From Bradyrhizobiaceae bacterium (GTDB lineage: Bacteria > Pseudomonadota > Alphaproteobacteria > Rhizobiales > Xanthobacteraceae), in NCBI GenBank assembly GCA_947481685.1, contig CANKHA010000009.1:1-64000 (forward strand): DNA of 64,000 nt, in the 5' to 3' direction. Under the pieces are notes generated by a model that was given only the letters and a program-made list of their open reading frames with translations, made no database searches and was not told the DNA's origin. Of the stretch, positions 28,874 through 36,769 are shown piece after piece (positions within the stretch are counted from its first letter, which is position 1; the number at the start of each line of letters is the position of its first letter). A program made the position numbers and the translations under genes.

Positions 28874-29542
28874 ATGAATGAACCTTCCAACACGGCAAGC
28901 CCGGTCTGGCGCCGCCGCGGGCTGATAGCCGGCACCGCGGTCGTCGCCTTTTTGGCTGGGCTTGCGGGGGTATACGGGATCGGCGGCTTCCAGCGCAATG
29001 CAGGGGCCGATGCCACCTGCCAGGCGGCAGTGGATACGGCCAAGCGGATTGCCCCGCTGGCACGGGGGGAAGTCGCGGCATTAACCGTGGCGCAAAAACC
29101 CCTGCGCCTGCCGGAGCTTAGCTTCCAGGACGGCGCCGGCAAGCAACAGACCCTGCAGGACTGGCGCGGGCGGTACGTGCTGCTGAACCTCTGGGCGACC
29201 TGGTGCGTGCCCTGCCGCAAGGAAATGCCCGCCCTCGATGCGCTGGAAGCAAAGCTCGGCGGCCCGGATTTCCAGGTCGTGGCTATCAACATCGATACCC
29301 GCGATGCCGAGAAGCCGAAAGCGTGGCTGAAGGAGGTCGGCATCCATCGCCTCGCCTATTTCGCCGACCCGCAGGCCAAGGTGTTTCAGGATCTCAAGGC
29401 GGCCGGCCGCGCCTTTGGCATGCCGACCACGCTCCTGATCGATCCTCAGGGATGCGAAATCGCGACGCTGTCCGGACCGGCGGAGTGGGCGAGTGACGAC
29501 GCGGTGAAATTGGTCGAGGCGGCGAAAGCACCTGCCCGCTGA
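28874..29542 (+). CDS. tlpA: Thiol:disulfide interchange protein TlpA
   Basis: Membrane-anchored periplasmic thioredoxin, 222 aa, that reduces cytochrome oxidase assembly factors (ScoI/CoxB) in Bradyrhizobium. Start ATG 28874 ([10 protein letters not shown]); a longer open frame upstream overlaps argH in antisense and is not real. One membrane anchor (about 17-38); active site WCVPC (C111, C114); an extra Cys pair (C49 and the one in PQGCEIA) matches the second disulfide of TlpA. Confidence 0.92.
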   Translation: MNEPSNTASPVWRRRGLIAGTAVVAFLAGLAGVYGIGGFQRNAGADATCQAAVDTAKRIAPLARGEVAALTVAQKPLRLPELSFQDGAGKQQTLQDWRGRYVLLNLWATWCVPCRKEMPALDALEAKLGGPDFQVVAINIDTRDAEKPKAWLKEVGIHRLAYFADPQAKVFQDLKAAGRAFGMPTTLLIDPQGCEIATLSGPAEWASDDAVKLVEAAKAPAR

Positions 29543-29545
29543 CAG

Positions 29546-29836
29546 CTAAACTTTCTTATCGACCCCGGCAACGTCGTCGATGCCGGCAATTTTCGTATTG
29601 GCGATCTGGTCGAACTTGGCCTTGGCCGCCGCATTGATCCGCTTCAGCGCGGCCTCACCGGCGAGCTTGGCCATGCCCGCGATCTGGTTCGCATGCGCCT
29701 GCGCGAACAACGAGGTGATGTTGTCGTTGGACGACATTAAATCCGAGGTGGCTGTCGCGCGTTTGGAGCGCCAGGCCTCCGCCTCTTTCCAGGGGCTGAG
29801 CCTGCTTCCCCAGTTGTATGGACCGATGGCAGCCAT
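29546..29836 (-). CDS. Small conserved hypothetical protein
   Basis: 96 aa, no signal peptide or membrane segment. It begins MAAIGPYNWGSRLSPWKEAEAWR and continues as a predicted helix rich in Ala and Asn. The pattern (short helix, Ser/Asn patch SSNDN, long amphipathic helix) is conserved beside tlpA in related genomes as I recall, but no function is known. Its stop lies 3 bp from the tlpA stop. Confidence 0.6.
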   Translation of the reverse strand: MAAIGPYNWGSRLSPWKEAEAWRSKRATATSDLMSSNDNITSLFAQAHANQIAGMAKLAGEAALKRINAAAKAKFDQIANTKIAGIDDVAGVDKKV

Positions 29837-29893
29837 CCGCCGATAGTAGGCGCTGCGTGCTTAATGGGGCGTAAAAACAAGACTGTTGAGGGG

Positions 29894-29940
29894 ACGCGTT
29901 TTCTTCACGCGAACCGGTTCCCACTTCGCTCGAAAACGCT
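29894..29940. repeat. ACCGGT-centred palindromic intergenic repeat, copy A
   Basis: Arms GCGTTTTC (29896-29903) and GAAAACGC (29932-29939) flank a core with CGCGAACCGGTTCCCACTTCG. The core GAACCGGT.CCCACTT recurs at 52.4, 54.9, 58.7 and 58.8 kb. This is the dispersed rhizobial palindrome class. It sits directly behind the 3-hydroxyacyl-CoA dehydrogenase stop and may act as that gene's terminator. Confidence 0.75.
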
Positions 29941-29943
29941 CTG

Positions 29944-30825
29944 CTAGCGCGTCGGGACCGGCTTTTCGCCGCGATAATCGTAGAAGCCACGCTGGGTCTT
30001 GCGGCCGAGCCATCCGGCCTCGACATATTTCACCAGCAGCGGGCAAGGCCGGTATTTGGAATCCGCCAGCCCTTCATGCAGCACCTGCATCACCGACAGC
30101 ACGGTATCGAGGCCGATGAAGTCCGCAAGCTCGAGCGGGCCCATGGGATGGTGGGCGCCAAGCCGCATGGCGGTGTCGATGGCCTCGACGTTGCCTACGC
30201 CTTCGTACAGCGTGTAGATCGCCTCGTTGATCATCGGCAACAAAATGCGGTTGACGATAAAGGCCGGGAAGTCTTCCGACACCGCTGTGATCTTGCCCAG
30301 CTTGGAGATGAAGTTCTTGCTGGTTTCGAACGTCGCGTCATCGGTCGCGATGCCGCGGATCACTTCCACCAGTTCCATCAGCGGCACCGGATTCATGAAA
30401 TGAATCCCGATGAACCGTTCGGGCCGGTCGGTGGATGACGCCAGCCGCGTGATCGAGATTGACGACGTGTTGGTGGCGACGATCGCTTCCGGTTTCAATA
30501 CGGCGCAGACCTGCGAGAAGATCTGGCGCTTGACCGCTTCCTGTTCGGTCGCCGCCTCAATCACGAGATCGCAATTGGCCAGGCCATCGACGGTTTCGGT
30601 GGGATGGATGTGGGCGAGCGCGCTTTTGCGGGCCTCTTCAGTGATCAGATGCTTGCCGACCTGGCGCGCCATGTTGCCGTTGATTGTGGCCAGGCCCGCC
30701 TTGATCCGCTCCGGCGCAACGTCGAACAGCGAAACATTGAGGCCGGCAAGTGCGCAGACATGGGCGATGCCGTTGCCCATCTGACCGGCGCCAACGATAC
30801 CGACGCTTTTAATGGTAGCCGCCAT
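29944..30825 (-). CDS. 3-hydroxybutyryl-CoA dehydrogenase
   Basis: NAD(P)-dependent 3-hydroxyacyl-CoA dehydrogenase, single-domain type (HbdA/PaaH), 293 aa from ATG 30825; ATGs three and four codons upstream are alternatives. Rossmann motif GIVGAGQMGNGIA; catalytic His in FIGIHFMNPVPLMELVEV; C-terminal signature DFPAFIVNRIL and GRKTQRGFYDY. Together with the ETF genes directly upstream it points to short-chain acyl-CoA or PHB/acetoacetyl-CoA metabolism. Confidence 0.92.
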   Translation of the reverse strand: MAATIKSVGIVGAGQMGNGIAHVCALAGLNVSLFDVAPERIKAGLATINGNMARQVGKHLITEEARKSALAHIHPTETVDGLANCDLVIEAATEQEAVKRQIFSQVCAVLKPEAIVATNTSSISITRLASSTDRPERFIGIHFMNPVPLMELVEVIRGIATDDATFETSKNFISKLGKITAVSEDFPAFIVNRILLPMINEAIYTLYEGVGNVEAIDTAMRLGAHHPMGPLELADFIGLDTVLSVMQVLHEGLADSKYRPCPLLVKYVEAGWLGRKTQRGFYDYRGEKPVPTR

Positions 30826-30942
30826 AGTCTTCATCATCCAATCAAAGCCGCGCACAGGAAGGCGGCGGCAAGACCTTTACTAGAAACGCTGCTTACGCTG
30901 AACCCCGTGTGAACGACAGCGCCGTTATTTTCTCGCAATTGG

Positions 30943-31887
30943 TCAACGGCCGATTTTGCCAAGTTCTGCAGCGAGTTCGGGCAAAGCCTGGAACAAATCG
31001 GCCACCAGTCCATAGTCAGCGACCTGAAAGATCGGCGCTTCCTCGTCCTTGTTGATCGCCACAATCACCTTGGAATCCTTCATGCCGGCCAGATGCTGGA
31101 TGGCGCCGGAAATGCCAACCGCAATATACAGCTCGGGCGCCACGATCTTGCCGGTCTGGCCGACCTGCCAGTCGTTTGGCGCATAGCCGGCATCCACCGC
31201 AGCACGCGACGCGCCGACGGCAGCGCCGAGCTTGTCGGCAACCGGTTCGATATATTTGGTGAAATTCTCGCGGTTCTGCATCGCCCGGCCGCCGGAGATG
31301 ATGATCTTCGCCGAGGTCAATTCCGGACGGTCCAGCTTGGACAATTCTTCACCGACGAAAGACGACTTGCCGGGGTCCGCCACAGCAGCAACCGCCTCGA
31401 CCGTCGCGTTGCCGCCTTCAGCGGCTGCGCTAAAGGCGGACGTGCGAATGGTGAGGACTTTCTTCGGCTCCGCGGATTTCACGGTCTGGATTGCATTGCC
31501 GGCATAGATCGGCCGTTCGAAGGTATCGGGCGCAACCACTTTGGTGACTTCGGACACTTGCATCACATCCAGCAACGCGGCGACGCGGGGCAGGATATTT
31601 TTTCCCATCGTCGTCGCAGGCGCAACGATCGCATCATACGGCCCGGCAAGCGAAACGATCAGCGCAGCGACCGGCTCCGCCAACTGGTGCGCATAAGCCG
31701 TGGCATCCGCAAGCAACACCTTGCTCACACCATCGAGCTTGGCCGCCGCATCGGCAACGGCTTTGCAGCCTTCCCCCGCGACCAGCACATGCACGTCGCT
31801 GCCGAGTTGTTTCGCGGCGGTGATAGCCTTCGCCGTAGTGTCGCGCAGCGTCTTGTTATCGTGTTCGGCAAGAACAAGCGTGGTCAT
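30943..31887 (-). CDS. etfA: Electron transfer flavoprotein alpha subunit
   Basis: 314 aa from ATG 31887 ([11 protein letters not shown]), with GGAG seven bases ahead; a GTG one codon earlier is possible. The C-terminal FAD domain has [21 protein letters not shown] and [17 protein letters not shown]. Carries electrons from acyl-CoA dehydrogenases to ETF-quinone oxidoreductase. Its ATG overlaps the etfB stop (TGATG). Confidence 0.96.
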   Translation of the reverse strand: MTTLVLAEHDNKTLRDTTAKAITAAKQLGSDVHVLVAGEGCKAVADAAAKLDGVSKVLLADATAYAHQLAEPVAALIVSLAGPYDAIVAPATTMGKNILPRVAALLDVMQVSEVTKVVAPDTFERPIYAGNAIQTVKSAEPKKVLTIRTSAFSAAAEGGNATVEAVAAVADPGKSSFVGEELSKLDRPELTSAKIIISGGRAMQNRENFTKYIEPVADKLGAAVGASRAAVDAGYAPNDWQVGQTGKIVAPELYIAVGISGAIQHLAGMKDSKVIVAINKDEEAPIFQVADYGLVADLFQALPELAAELGKIGR

Positions 31888-32636
31888 CACAGCACTCCCG
31901 CTTCATTCTTGAGCTTGGAGACAAGTTCAGCGACATTTGCGACCTTGACGCCGCCCTTGCGCTTTTCCGGCTCCACCGTCTTCACCACCTGCAAGCGCGG
32001 TTTCACGTCGACCCCGTAGTCTTCCGGAGTCTTCTCCTCGATCGGCTTCTTCTTCGCCTTCATGATGTTCGGCAAGCTGGCATAACGCGGCTCATTCAGC
32101 CGCAAATCGGTGGTGACGATAGCCGGCCCCGCAAGCTTCACCGTCTGCAACCCGCCATCGACCTCGCGCGTGACGAGGACATCAGAGCCCTCCAGCACCA
32201 GCTTCGATGCAAAGGTGCCCTGCGGCCAGCCAAGCAACGCCGCCAGCATCTGCCCGGTCTGGTTGCTGTCGTCGTCGATCGCCTGCTTGCCCATGATGAC
32301 GAGGCCGGGCTGCTCCGCCTCAACGATGGCCTTGAGCAGTTTGGCTACAGCCAGCGGTTCCACAGCGACGTCGGTCTTCACCAGGATGCCGCGGTCTGCG
32401 CCCATGGCGAGCGCGGTGCGAATGGTCTCGGACGCCTGCGTCGGCCCGATGGACACGGCGACGATCTCGGTGGCCTTGCCGGCTTCCTTCAATCGGATCG
32501 CCTCTTCCACCGCGATCTCGTCGAACGGATTCATCGACATCTTCACGTTGGCAAGCTCCACACCGGAGCCGTCTGCCTTGACGCGAATTTTGACGTTGTA
32601 ATCGACGACCCGTTTAACGGGCACCAGAATTTTCAT
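31887..32636 (-). CDS. etfB: Electron transfer flavoprotein beta subunit
   Basis: 249 aa. Family signatures: [16 protein letters not shown] at the N-terminus, [17 protein letters not shown] (AMP-binding region), and the [21 protein letters not shown] recognition loop that docks to dehydrogenase partners. Forms an operon with etfA and probably the dehydrogenase downstream. Confidence 0.96.
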   Translation of the reverse strand: MKILVPVKRVVDYNVKIRVKADGSGVELANVKMSMNPFDEIAVEEAIRLKEAGKATEIVAVSIGPTQASETIRTALAMGADRGILVKTDVAVEPLAVAKLLKAIVEAEQPGLVIMGKQAIDDDSNQTGQMLAALLGWPQGTFASKLVLEGSDVLVTREVDGGLQTVKLAGPAIVTTDLRLNEPRYASLPNIMKAKKKPIEEKTPEDYGVDVKPRLQVVKTVEPEKRKGGVKVANVAELVSKLKNEAGVL

Positions 32637-32682
32637 TGGTTTTTTGTCCCCACCTGCACGCTAAAGGCAGGTCTTTTCGCGG

Positions 32683-33333
32683 TCAACGCCGCCGATCAGG
32701 CACGCCGGGTTCCCGCGTCGTCACGGCTTCCTGAAGAAATTCGCAGTCCTTTGCGGAAGCCCGCCGCAACATGAAGACCCGGTCGTCCTTCCCAAAATCG
32801 ATGCTGATCGGCGTGTCCCGATCAAGGCGTTTGACCATCGCAAGAGCTTCGTCGAGATAGACCATCAATGTGTCCTTGTCCTTGCCACGATCGATGATCA
32901 CCTCCCCACCTTCCTCCGCGCTGAGCGAGTCGAACACATCTGGACGCGCCGACTGCATGCAGGATCCGCCTTCATCTTTCTTGTAATTCAGGATCAGGCG
33001 TTTGTCGGAGACATCGCGGTTGATCCGGGCGCCCCATTCACAGCCGCCCTGCGAGAACAACGCTTCGGTTTCACCGCGGCGTCTCATGGCGAGCGCAAAG
33101 CTCAACCCCATTCCGGCGGCGCCCTGCAATTTTTCGTATTTCAACCAGGCGGCGATGAAAGTCGTCTTCTGTTTGGGATTGGCGCGCAGGTGAGCGTCGT
33201 CATAGACGCGCGTGAAGCAGGCGCTTGCGCCCAATTTTTTTGGCACCAGTTCGTCGAGCGGCGATGCCTGGGCTTGCGCCCCGAAGATCGTTGCGGCGCA
33301 GGCTACAAAAGCCGTGAGAAGGCAGCACTTCAT
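32683..33333 (-). CDS. Secreted protein of unknown function
   Basis: 216 aa from ATG 33333 (MKCCLLTAFV), with GAGAGGA ahead. Signal peptide about 1-23 (ending AQA). Mature part has five or six Cys (in GASACF, GGCEWG, GSCMQS, KDCEF), which suggests disulfides in the periplasm. Family not recognised. It starts 10 bp after the cobalamin adenosyltransferase stop and may be in one transcript with it. Confidence 0.6.
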   Translation of the reverse strand: MKCCLLTAFVACAATIFGAQAQASPLDELVPKKLGASACFTRVYDDAHLRANPKQKTTFIAAWLKYEKLQGAAGMGLSFALAMRRRGETEALFSQGGCEWGARINRDVSDKRLILNYKKDEGGSCMQSARPDVFDSLSAEEGGEVIIDRGKDKDTLMVYLDEALAMVKRLDRDTPISIDFGKDDRVFMLRRASAKDCEFLQEAVTTREPGVPDRRR

Positions 33334-33343
33334 TTTTTTCCTC

Positions 33344-33916
33344 TCACCTGTTCTGGCCAGGCGCCCAAAGGACATCGCGAGCGCCTTTGTCGTTGGCATA
33401 GCGGCCCGCAACGAAGAAGAAATCGGAAAGCCGGTTGACGTATTTCAATGCCGGCGCGCCGACCTCTTCACCCGGCTGGTCATTGAGCTCAACCATCATG
33501 CGCTCTGCACGACGGCAGACTGTACGCGCTAGGTGCAGATAGGCGGCGGTTGCGCTGCCACCCGGCAGAATGAATGACCGCAGCGGCTGCAGATCCGCAT
33601 TGAACCGGTCGATTTCCTGTTCAATCCACGAGACCTGGGCATCGGTGACGGTCAGGCGCGCGCCGCCCGGACCTTTTTCAGCAAGGCAAAGATCGGCCTC
33701 GACATCGAAGATATCGTTCTGGATACGACCGAGCGCAGCATCGAAGCTCTGGTCGGCGGCGGTATGGAGCCGCACAAGCCCGATCACTGCGTTGACTTCG
33801 TCCAGCGTGCCGTAGGCGGCGACGCGCAAATCATATTTCTTGCGACGAGCGCCACTGCCCAGCGCGGTGCTGCCGTCATCGCCGGTGCGCGTATAAATGC
33901 GATTGAGAACGACCAT
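33344..33916 (-). CDS. PduO-type cob(I)alamin adenosyltransferase
   Basis: 190 aa. Makes adenosylcobalamin from cob(I)alamin and ATP. N-terminal ATP loop TRTGDDGSTALGSG; catalytic and interface motif VCRRAERM; C-terminal YVNRLSDFFFVAGRY. All match the PduO family, not CobA/BtuR. Coenzyme B12 serves methylmalonyl-CoA and ethylmalonyl-CoA mutases, in line with the acyl-CoA genes around it. Confidence 0.92.
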   Translation of the reverse strand: MVVLNRIYTRTGDDGSTALGSGARRKKYDLRVAAYGTLDEVNAVIGLVRLHTAADQSFDAALGRIQNDIFDVEADLCLAEKGPGGARLTVTDAQVSWIEQEIDRFNADLQPLRSFILPGGSATAAYLHLARTVCRRAERMMVELNDQPGEEVGAPALKYVNRLSDFFFVAGRYANDKGARDVLWAPGQNR

Positions 33917-33951
33917 TTCCCACCCTCTGGGCTGTCATGCCAGCGCCAGTT

Positions 33952-34143
33952 TCAGCGCTTCATGAAATAGATGGCCGCCATAATAACGACGATGGCAATG
34001 AATTGAAGCAGCACCCGCAGCCGCATCAGCTTCTGCGAGGTATTGGGCGAGCCGCCGCGCATCATGTTGAAAAGGCCGAATACCAACACGATGGTGACGG
34101 CGCCGATGGCGACAGGTACGATATATTCAAAAACTGTTGACAT
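33952..34143 (-). CDS. Twin-transmembrane HIG1-like small protein
   Basis: 63 aa: two membrane segments (about 7-27 and 43-60) around a basic loop MRGGSPNTSQKLMRLRV, the HIG1/twin-TM pattern of alphaproteobacteria. Mitochondrial HIG1 proteins help assemble respiratory supercomplexes; bacterial function is unproven. Located directly upstream of the adenosyltransferase gene on the same strand (35 bp gap). Confidence 0.8.
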   Translation of the reverse strand: MSTVFEYIVPVAIGAVTIVLVFGLFNMMRGGSPNTSQKLMRLRVLLQFIAIVVIMAAIYFMKR

Positions 34144-34149
34144 GCGCGA

Positions 34150-34218
34150 GTGTCACGAATCCAAAGTTCGCTTGATTTTGCGGCACCCTTCGGGGCGAAC
34201 TTTGGATTCGAAGGACAC
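34150..34218. repeat. Long inverted repeat (hairpin element 1)
   Basis: Perfect 16 bp arms CGAATCCAAAGTTCGC (34156-34171) and its complement (34195-34210), extended by GTGTC/GACAC outside. Loop of 23 bp. It lies just upstream of the HIG1 gene start. Similar words (GAATCCAAAGTTCGC next to a GACACTAG) occur dispersed in related genomes, as I recall. Confidence 0.75.
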
Positions 34219-34234
34219 TAGCAAATCTATGAAT

Positions 34235-34314
34235 CTGGTGTGGTTTTGGTCCAGAAATTCGCTTTACGAACTCGCGGTAGGCAAATGAAGCGAATTTCTG
34301 AACCACCACACCAG
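34235..34314. repeat. Long inverted repeat (hairpin element 2)
   Basis: Two-part stem: outer 10 bp CTGGTGTGGT / ACCACACCAG (34235-34244, 34305-34314) and inner 13 bp CAGAAATTCGCTT / AAGCGAATTTCTG. Only 16 bp separate it from element 1. It lies 20 bp beyond the end of the host-attachment gene and may stop its transcription. Confidence 0.75.
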
Positions 34315-34334
34315 TCTTCTTAACGCCGGGCTGC

Positions 34335-34781
34335 CTATGCGGCCAGATGTTTCTCGATCTCGTGCACGGGCATCTTTACCAAATCCTTGTCGATTTCGGT
34401 CGCCAGAACGTTGCGGATACCCGGAGTATAGAATTGACGAAGCGTGCCGAGCGCCCGGGGCGACGCGGCGACAACCAGGGATTTGACCTCGCCGGCCTGC
34501 ACCGCCGCATCGAGCCGGATCGCAAGTTTTTCCAGGAAGCGACGTTCGCCCTGTGCATGCCAGTCGGTCTGCTCCATGGCGCTGCGGGCGGTGCCAACAG
34601 AAGCATGGGAACGGCCGGGAGCATCGCTGCCCTGGTCCCGGGTGGCCGCGTCGTCGTGCTGATAGACCTCTTTCATCTTCAGGTTGGGAAACATTTCGTC
34701 GCCCACGTTTTCCAGCACCAGCGCTTTCGCGCCGTCGCAAACCACGACCCATTCACCCGGATGAAGCTTTAGCTTGGACAT
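34335..34781 (-). CDS. Host attachment family protein (PF10116-like)
   Basis: 148 aa. It begins MSKLKLHPGEWVVVCDGAKALVL, the typical start of proteins named for attachment to host cells (AtsE-like), and ends LVKMPVHEIEKHL. The family is related to baeRF/eRF1 release-factor-like domains; the central region FLEKLAIRLDAAVQAGEVKSLVVAASPRALG fits. Soluble, no signal peptide. The attachment role rests on one Agrobacterium/Azospirillum lineage and may not apply here. Confidence 0.75.
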   Translation of the reverse strand: MSKLKLHPGEWVVVCDGAKALVLENVGDEMFPNLKMKEVYQHDDAATRDQGSDAPGRSHASVGTARSAMEQTDWHAQGERRFLEKLAIRLDAAVQAGEVKSLVVAASPRALGTLRQFYTPGIRNVLATEIDKDLVKMPVHEIEKHLAA

Positions 34782-34857
34782 ATGGCATTACCTCCTCAGA
34801 CGTCCGGCAATTCCGGGCGCGGGGAGTCAACGCCGGGAGGGCGATTCCGTTGCCGCG

Positions 34858-36528
34858 CTAATGTGTGCTTTCCAGGAGCCGCCGCGCGACCATCTGCGCC
34901 AGAATCTCGGAAGAACCCTCCAGAAAGCCGAAAACCCTCGCATCGCCGAGAATCCGGGAAATCGGAAAGGCCGCTGCGACGCCGTTGGCGCCATGCACCT
35001 GCACCGACGCATCGGCAGCCGCCCATGCAACACGCGCCGCCAGCAGCTTCGCCATGCCAGCATGAACGTCCGCACGTTCGCCTGCATCCTTTTGGCGCGC
35101 GGCGAAATAGGTGAGCTGGCGGGCGATGGCGACTTCGGTGGCCATCATCGCGATTTTATCCGACACGCGCGGAAAACCGATAATCGGCATGGCGAATTGC
35201 TGGCGCTGCTCGCCATAACCGATCGCCTGATCGAGCGCCGATTGCGCGACACCGACCGCGCGCGCGGCGGTTTGAATCCGCGCGCCTTCGAAACTCCGCA
35301 TCACCTGCTTGAAGCCGGTGCCTTCCACGCCGCCGAGCAGCGCGGAAGTGGGCACCGCAAAGCCATTGAAATTCAGCTCAAACTGTTTCATGCCGCGATA
35401 ACCGGTGCCGGCGATTTCCCGTCCGGTAAGGCCGGGCGCCGAAAACGGAGCGCCGTCAGTGCCGCGCGGTTTTTCCGCCAGCAGCAAGGAGAGCCCGCGA
35501 TAACCCGCTTCCTTCAAATTGGTGCGCACCAGCAGAAGCAGAAGGTCAGCGCGCTCGGCATGGGTAATCCAGGTCTTGGTGCCGAAGATGCGGTAATTCT
35601 CGCCATCGAGCGTCGCGCGGGTGCGGATCGACGCAAGGTCCGAACCATTCGCAGGCTCGGTGAAAGCCACCGCAGGCAGCACGTCACCCCCTATGATCCG
35701 AGGCAACCACTGGCGCTTCTGCGCTTCAGTGCCATGACGCACGATCAGGTCGGCGGCAATTTCCGTGCGCGTGCCAAGTGAGCCCACGCCGATGAAGCCA
35801 CGCGACAACTCCTCGGACACGACGCACATCGCCTGCTTGCCGAGCCCCATGCCGCCGAATTCTTCCGGAACCGGCAACCCGAAGACGCCGAGATCCGCCA
35901 TATGCGCGATCAGCTCGAGCGGAATGTAACTGTTGGACAGGTGCCAGCGCTGCGCCTGCTGGACCACGTCGCTGACGGCGAACTTGCGCATCTCATCCCG
36001 CACCGCTTCCAGTGTGTCGTCGAGCGCCGGCGTGCCGGGCGTCGAGTCGTGTTGCGCACGAAGCAGTTCAACCAGCCGCGCACGGCGCTGCGCCGTGTTG
36101 CCGGAAGCGATCAGCGCTTCAACAAAGGCGGTCATGCGGCCGGAGACGTCATTGCGCGTCAGGCCCATGTCGCCGAGACGCACGATTTCGGTCTGGCTCA
36201 TGGGAATGCCGCCGAAAATCTGCGCGAGGTATTCGCCGAAACCAATGCGGATCACGAGTTCTTCGATCTCGCCCATGTGACCGGTCGCGCTGACGCGGTC
36301 GGCATAGGCCGAGAGCTGGCGGAGTGCTTCAACATACGTCGCGAGCCAGGCGAGGCCGTGGGTGGCGCGCTGCTCGCGGGCGAACAGCCCTGCGACGATC
36401 CGGCCCTCGACGGCGACACGCCCACGCACCCTCGCAACCGCGTCCGCCAGCAGACCTTCCATGGCAGCGACAGCGCCTTCCGCCATGGCCAGCAGATCCT
36501 GCCCGGGCTCACGGGGGGAAAGCATCAT
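34858..36528 (-). CDS. Acyl-CoA dehydrogenase, methylsuccinyl-CoA dehydrogenase-like
   Basis: 556 aa from ATG 36528 (MMLSPREPG), with GGAG eight bases ahead. The upstream open frame runs through tandem repeats and is not coding. A long N-terminal helical extension (about 1-150, with QRATHGLAWLATYVEALRQL and GGIPMSQTEIVRLGDMGLTR) precedes the normal three acyl-CoA dehydrogenase domains (FTEPANGSDLASIRTRA, TWITHAERADLL, RIQTAARAVGVAQSAL). From memory this extension is that of (2S)-methylsuccinyl-CoA dehydrogenase (Mcd) of the ethylmalonyl-CoA pathway. Substrate assignment is inference; other pathway genes (ccr, ecm) are not in the window. Confidence 0.75.
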   Translation of the reverse strand: MMLSPREPGQDLLAMAEGAVAAMEGLLADAVARVRGRVAVEGRIVAGLFAREQRATHGLAWLATYVEALRQLSAYADRVSATGHMGEIEELVIRIGFGEYLAQIFGGIPMSQTEIVRLGDMGLTRNDVSGRMTAFVEALIASGNTAQRRARLVELLRAQHDSTPGTPALDDTLEAVRDEMRKFAVSDVVQQAQRWHLSNSYIPLELIAHMADLGVFGLPVPEEFGGMGLGKQAMCVVSEELSRGFIGVGSLGTRTEIAADLIVRHGTEAQKRQWLPRIIGGDVLPAVAFTEPANGSDLASIRTRATLDGENYRIFGTKTWITHAERADLLLLLVRTNLKEAGYRGLSLLLAEKPRGTDGAPFSAPGLTGREIAGTGYRGMKQFELNFNGFAVPTSALLGGVEGTGFKQVMRSFEGARIQTAARAVGVAQSALDQAIGYGEQRQQFAMPIIGFPRVSDKIAMMATEVAIARQLTYFAARQKDAGERADVHAGMAKLLAARVAWAAADASVQVHGANGVAAAFPISRILGDARVFGFLEGSSEILAQMVARRLLESTH

Positions 36529-36554
36529 CGCGCGGGCTCCGAATGATTGGCAGG

Positions 36555-36590
36555 GGATGGATAAGCGGATGGATAAGCGGATGGATAAGC
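36555..36590. repeat. Tandem repeat, 3 x 12 bp
   Basis: Three perfect copies of GGATGGATAAGC in the 185-240 bp between the acyl-CoA dehydrogenase and the divergent chemoreceptor gene, 27 bp upstream of the dehydrogenase start. Twelve-base spacing puts copies on alternate helix faces. Could be a simple slippage product or iterated operator. Confidence 0.9.
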
Positions 36591-36769
36591 GCGCGGACAC
36601 TACGCCCGCATCCTGTGAAAGCAAGGCGCAGCGAACCTGCAACCCCAGACCTTTTTACCCGATGCGAAGGTACTATTTTCCTACATTTTAACCAATTTGG
36701 GCTTTCCTAACCATGCTGGACCGACACCCGGGCCGCAGCCTTTGCGCGGCCCCTTGCAAGTACCCGGAA

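Noticed and set aside
36555-36590. CRISPR-like array
   Set aside because: Units are 12 bp and directly adjacent, without spacers; no cas genes.
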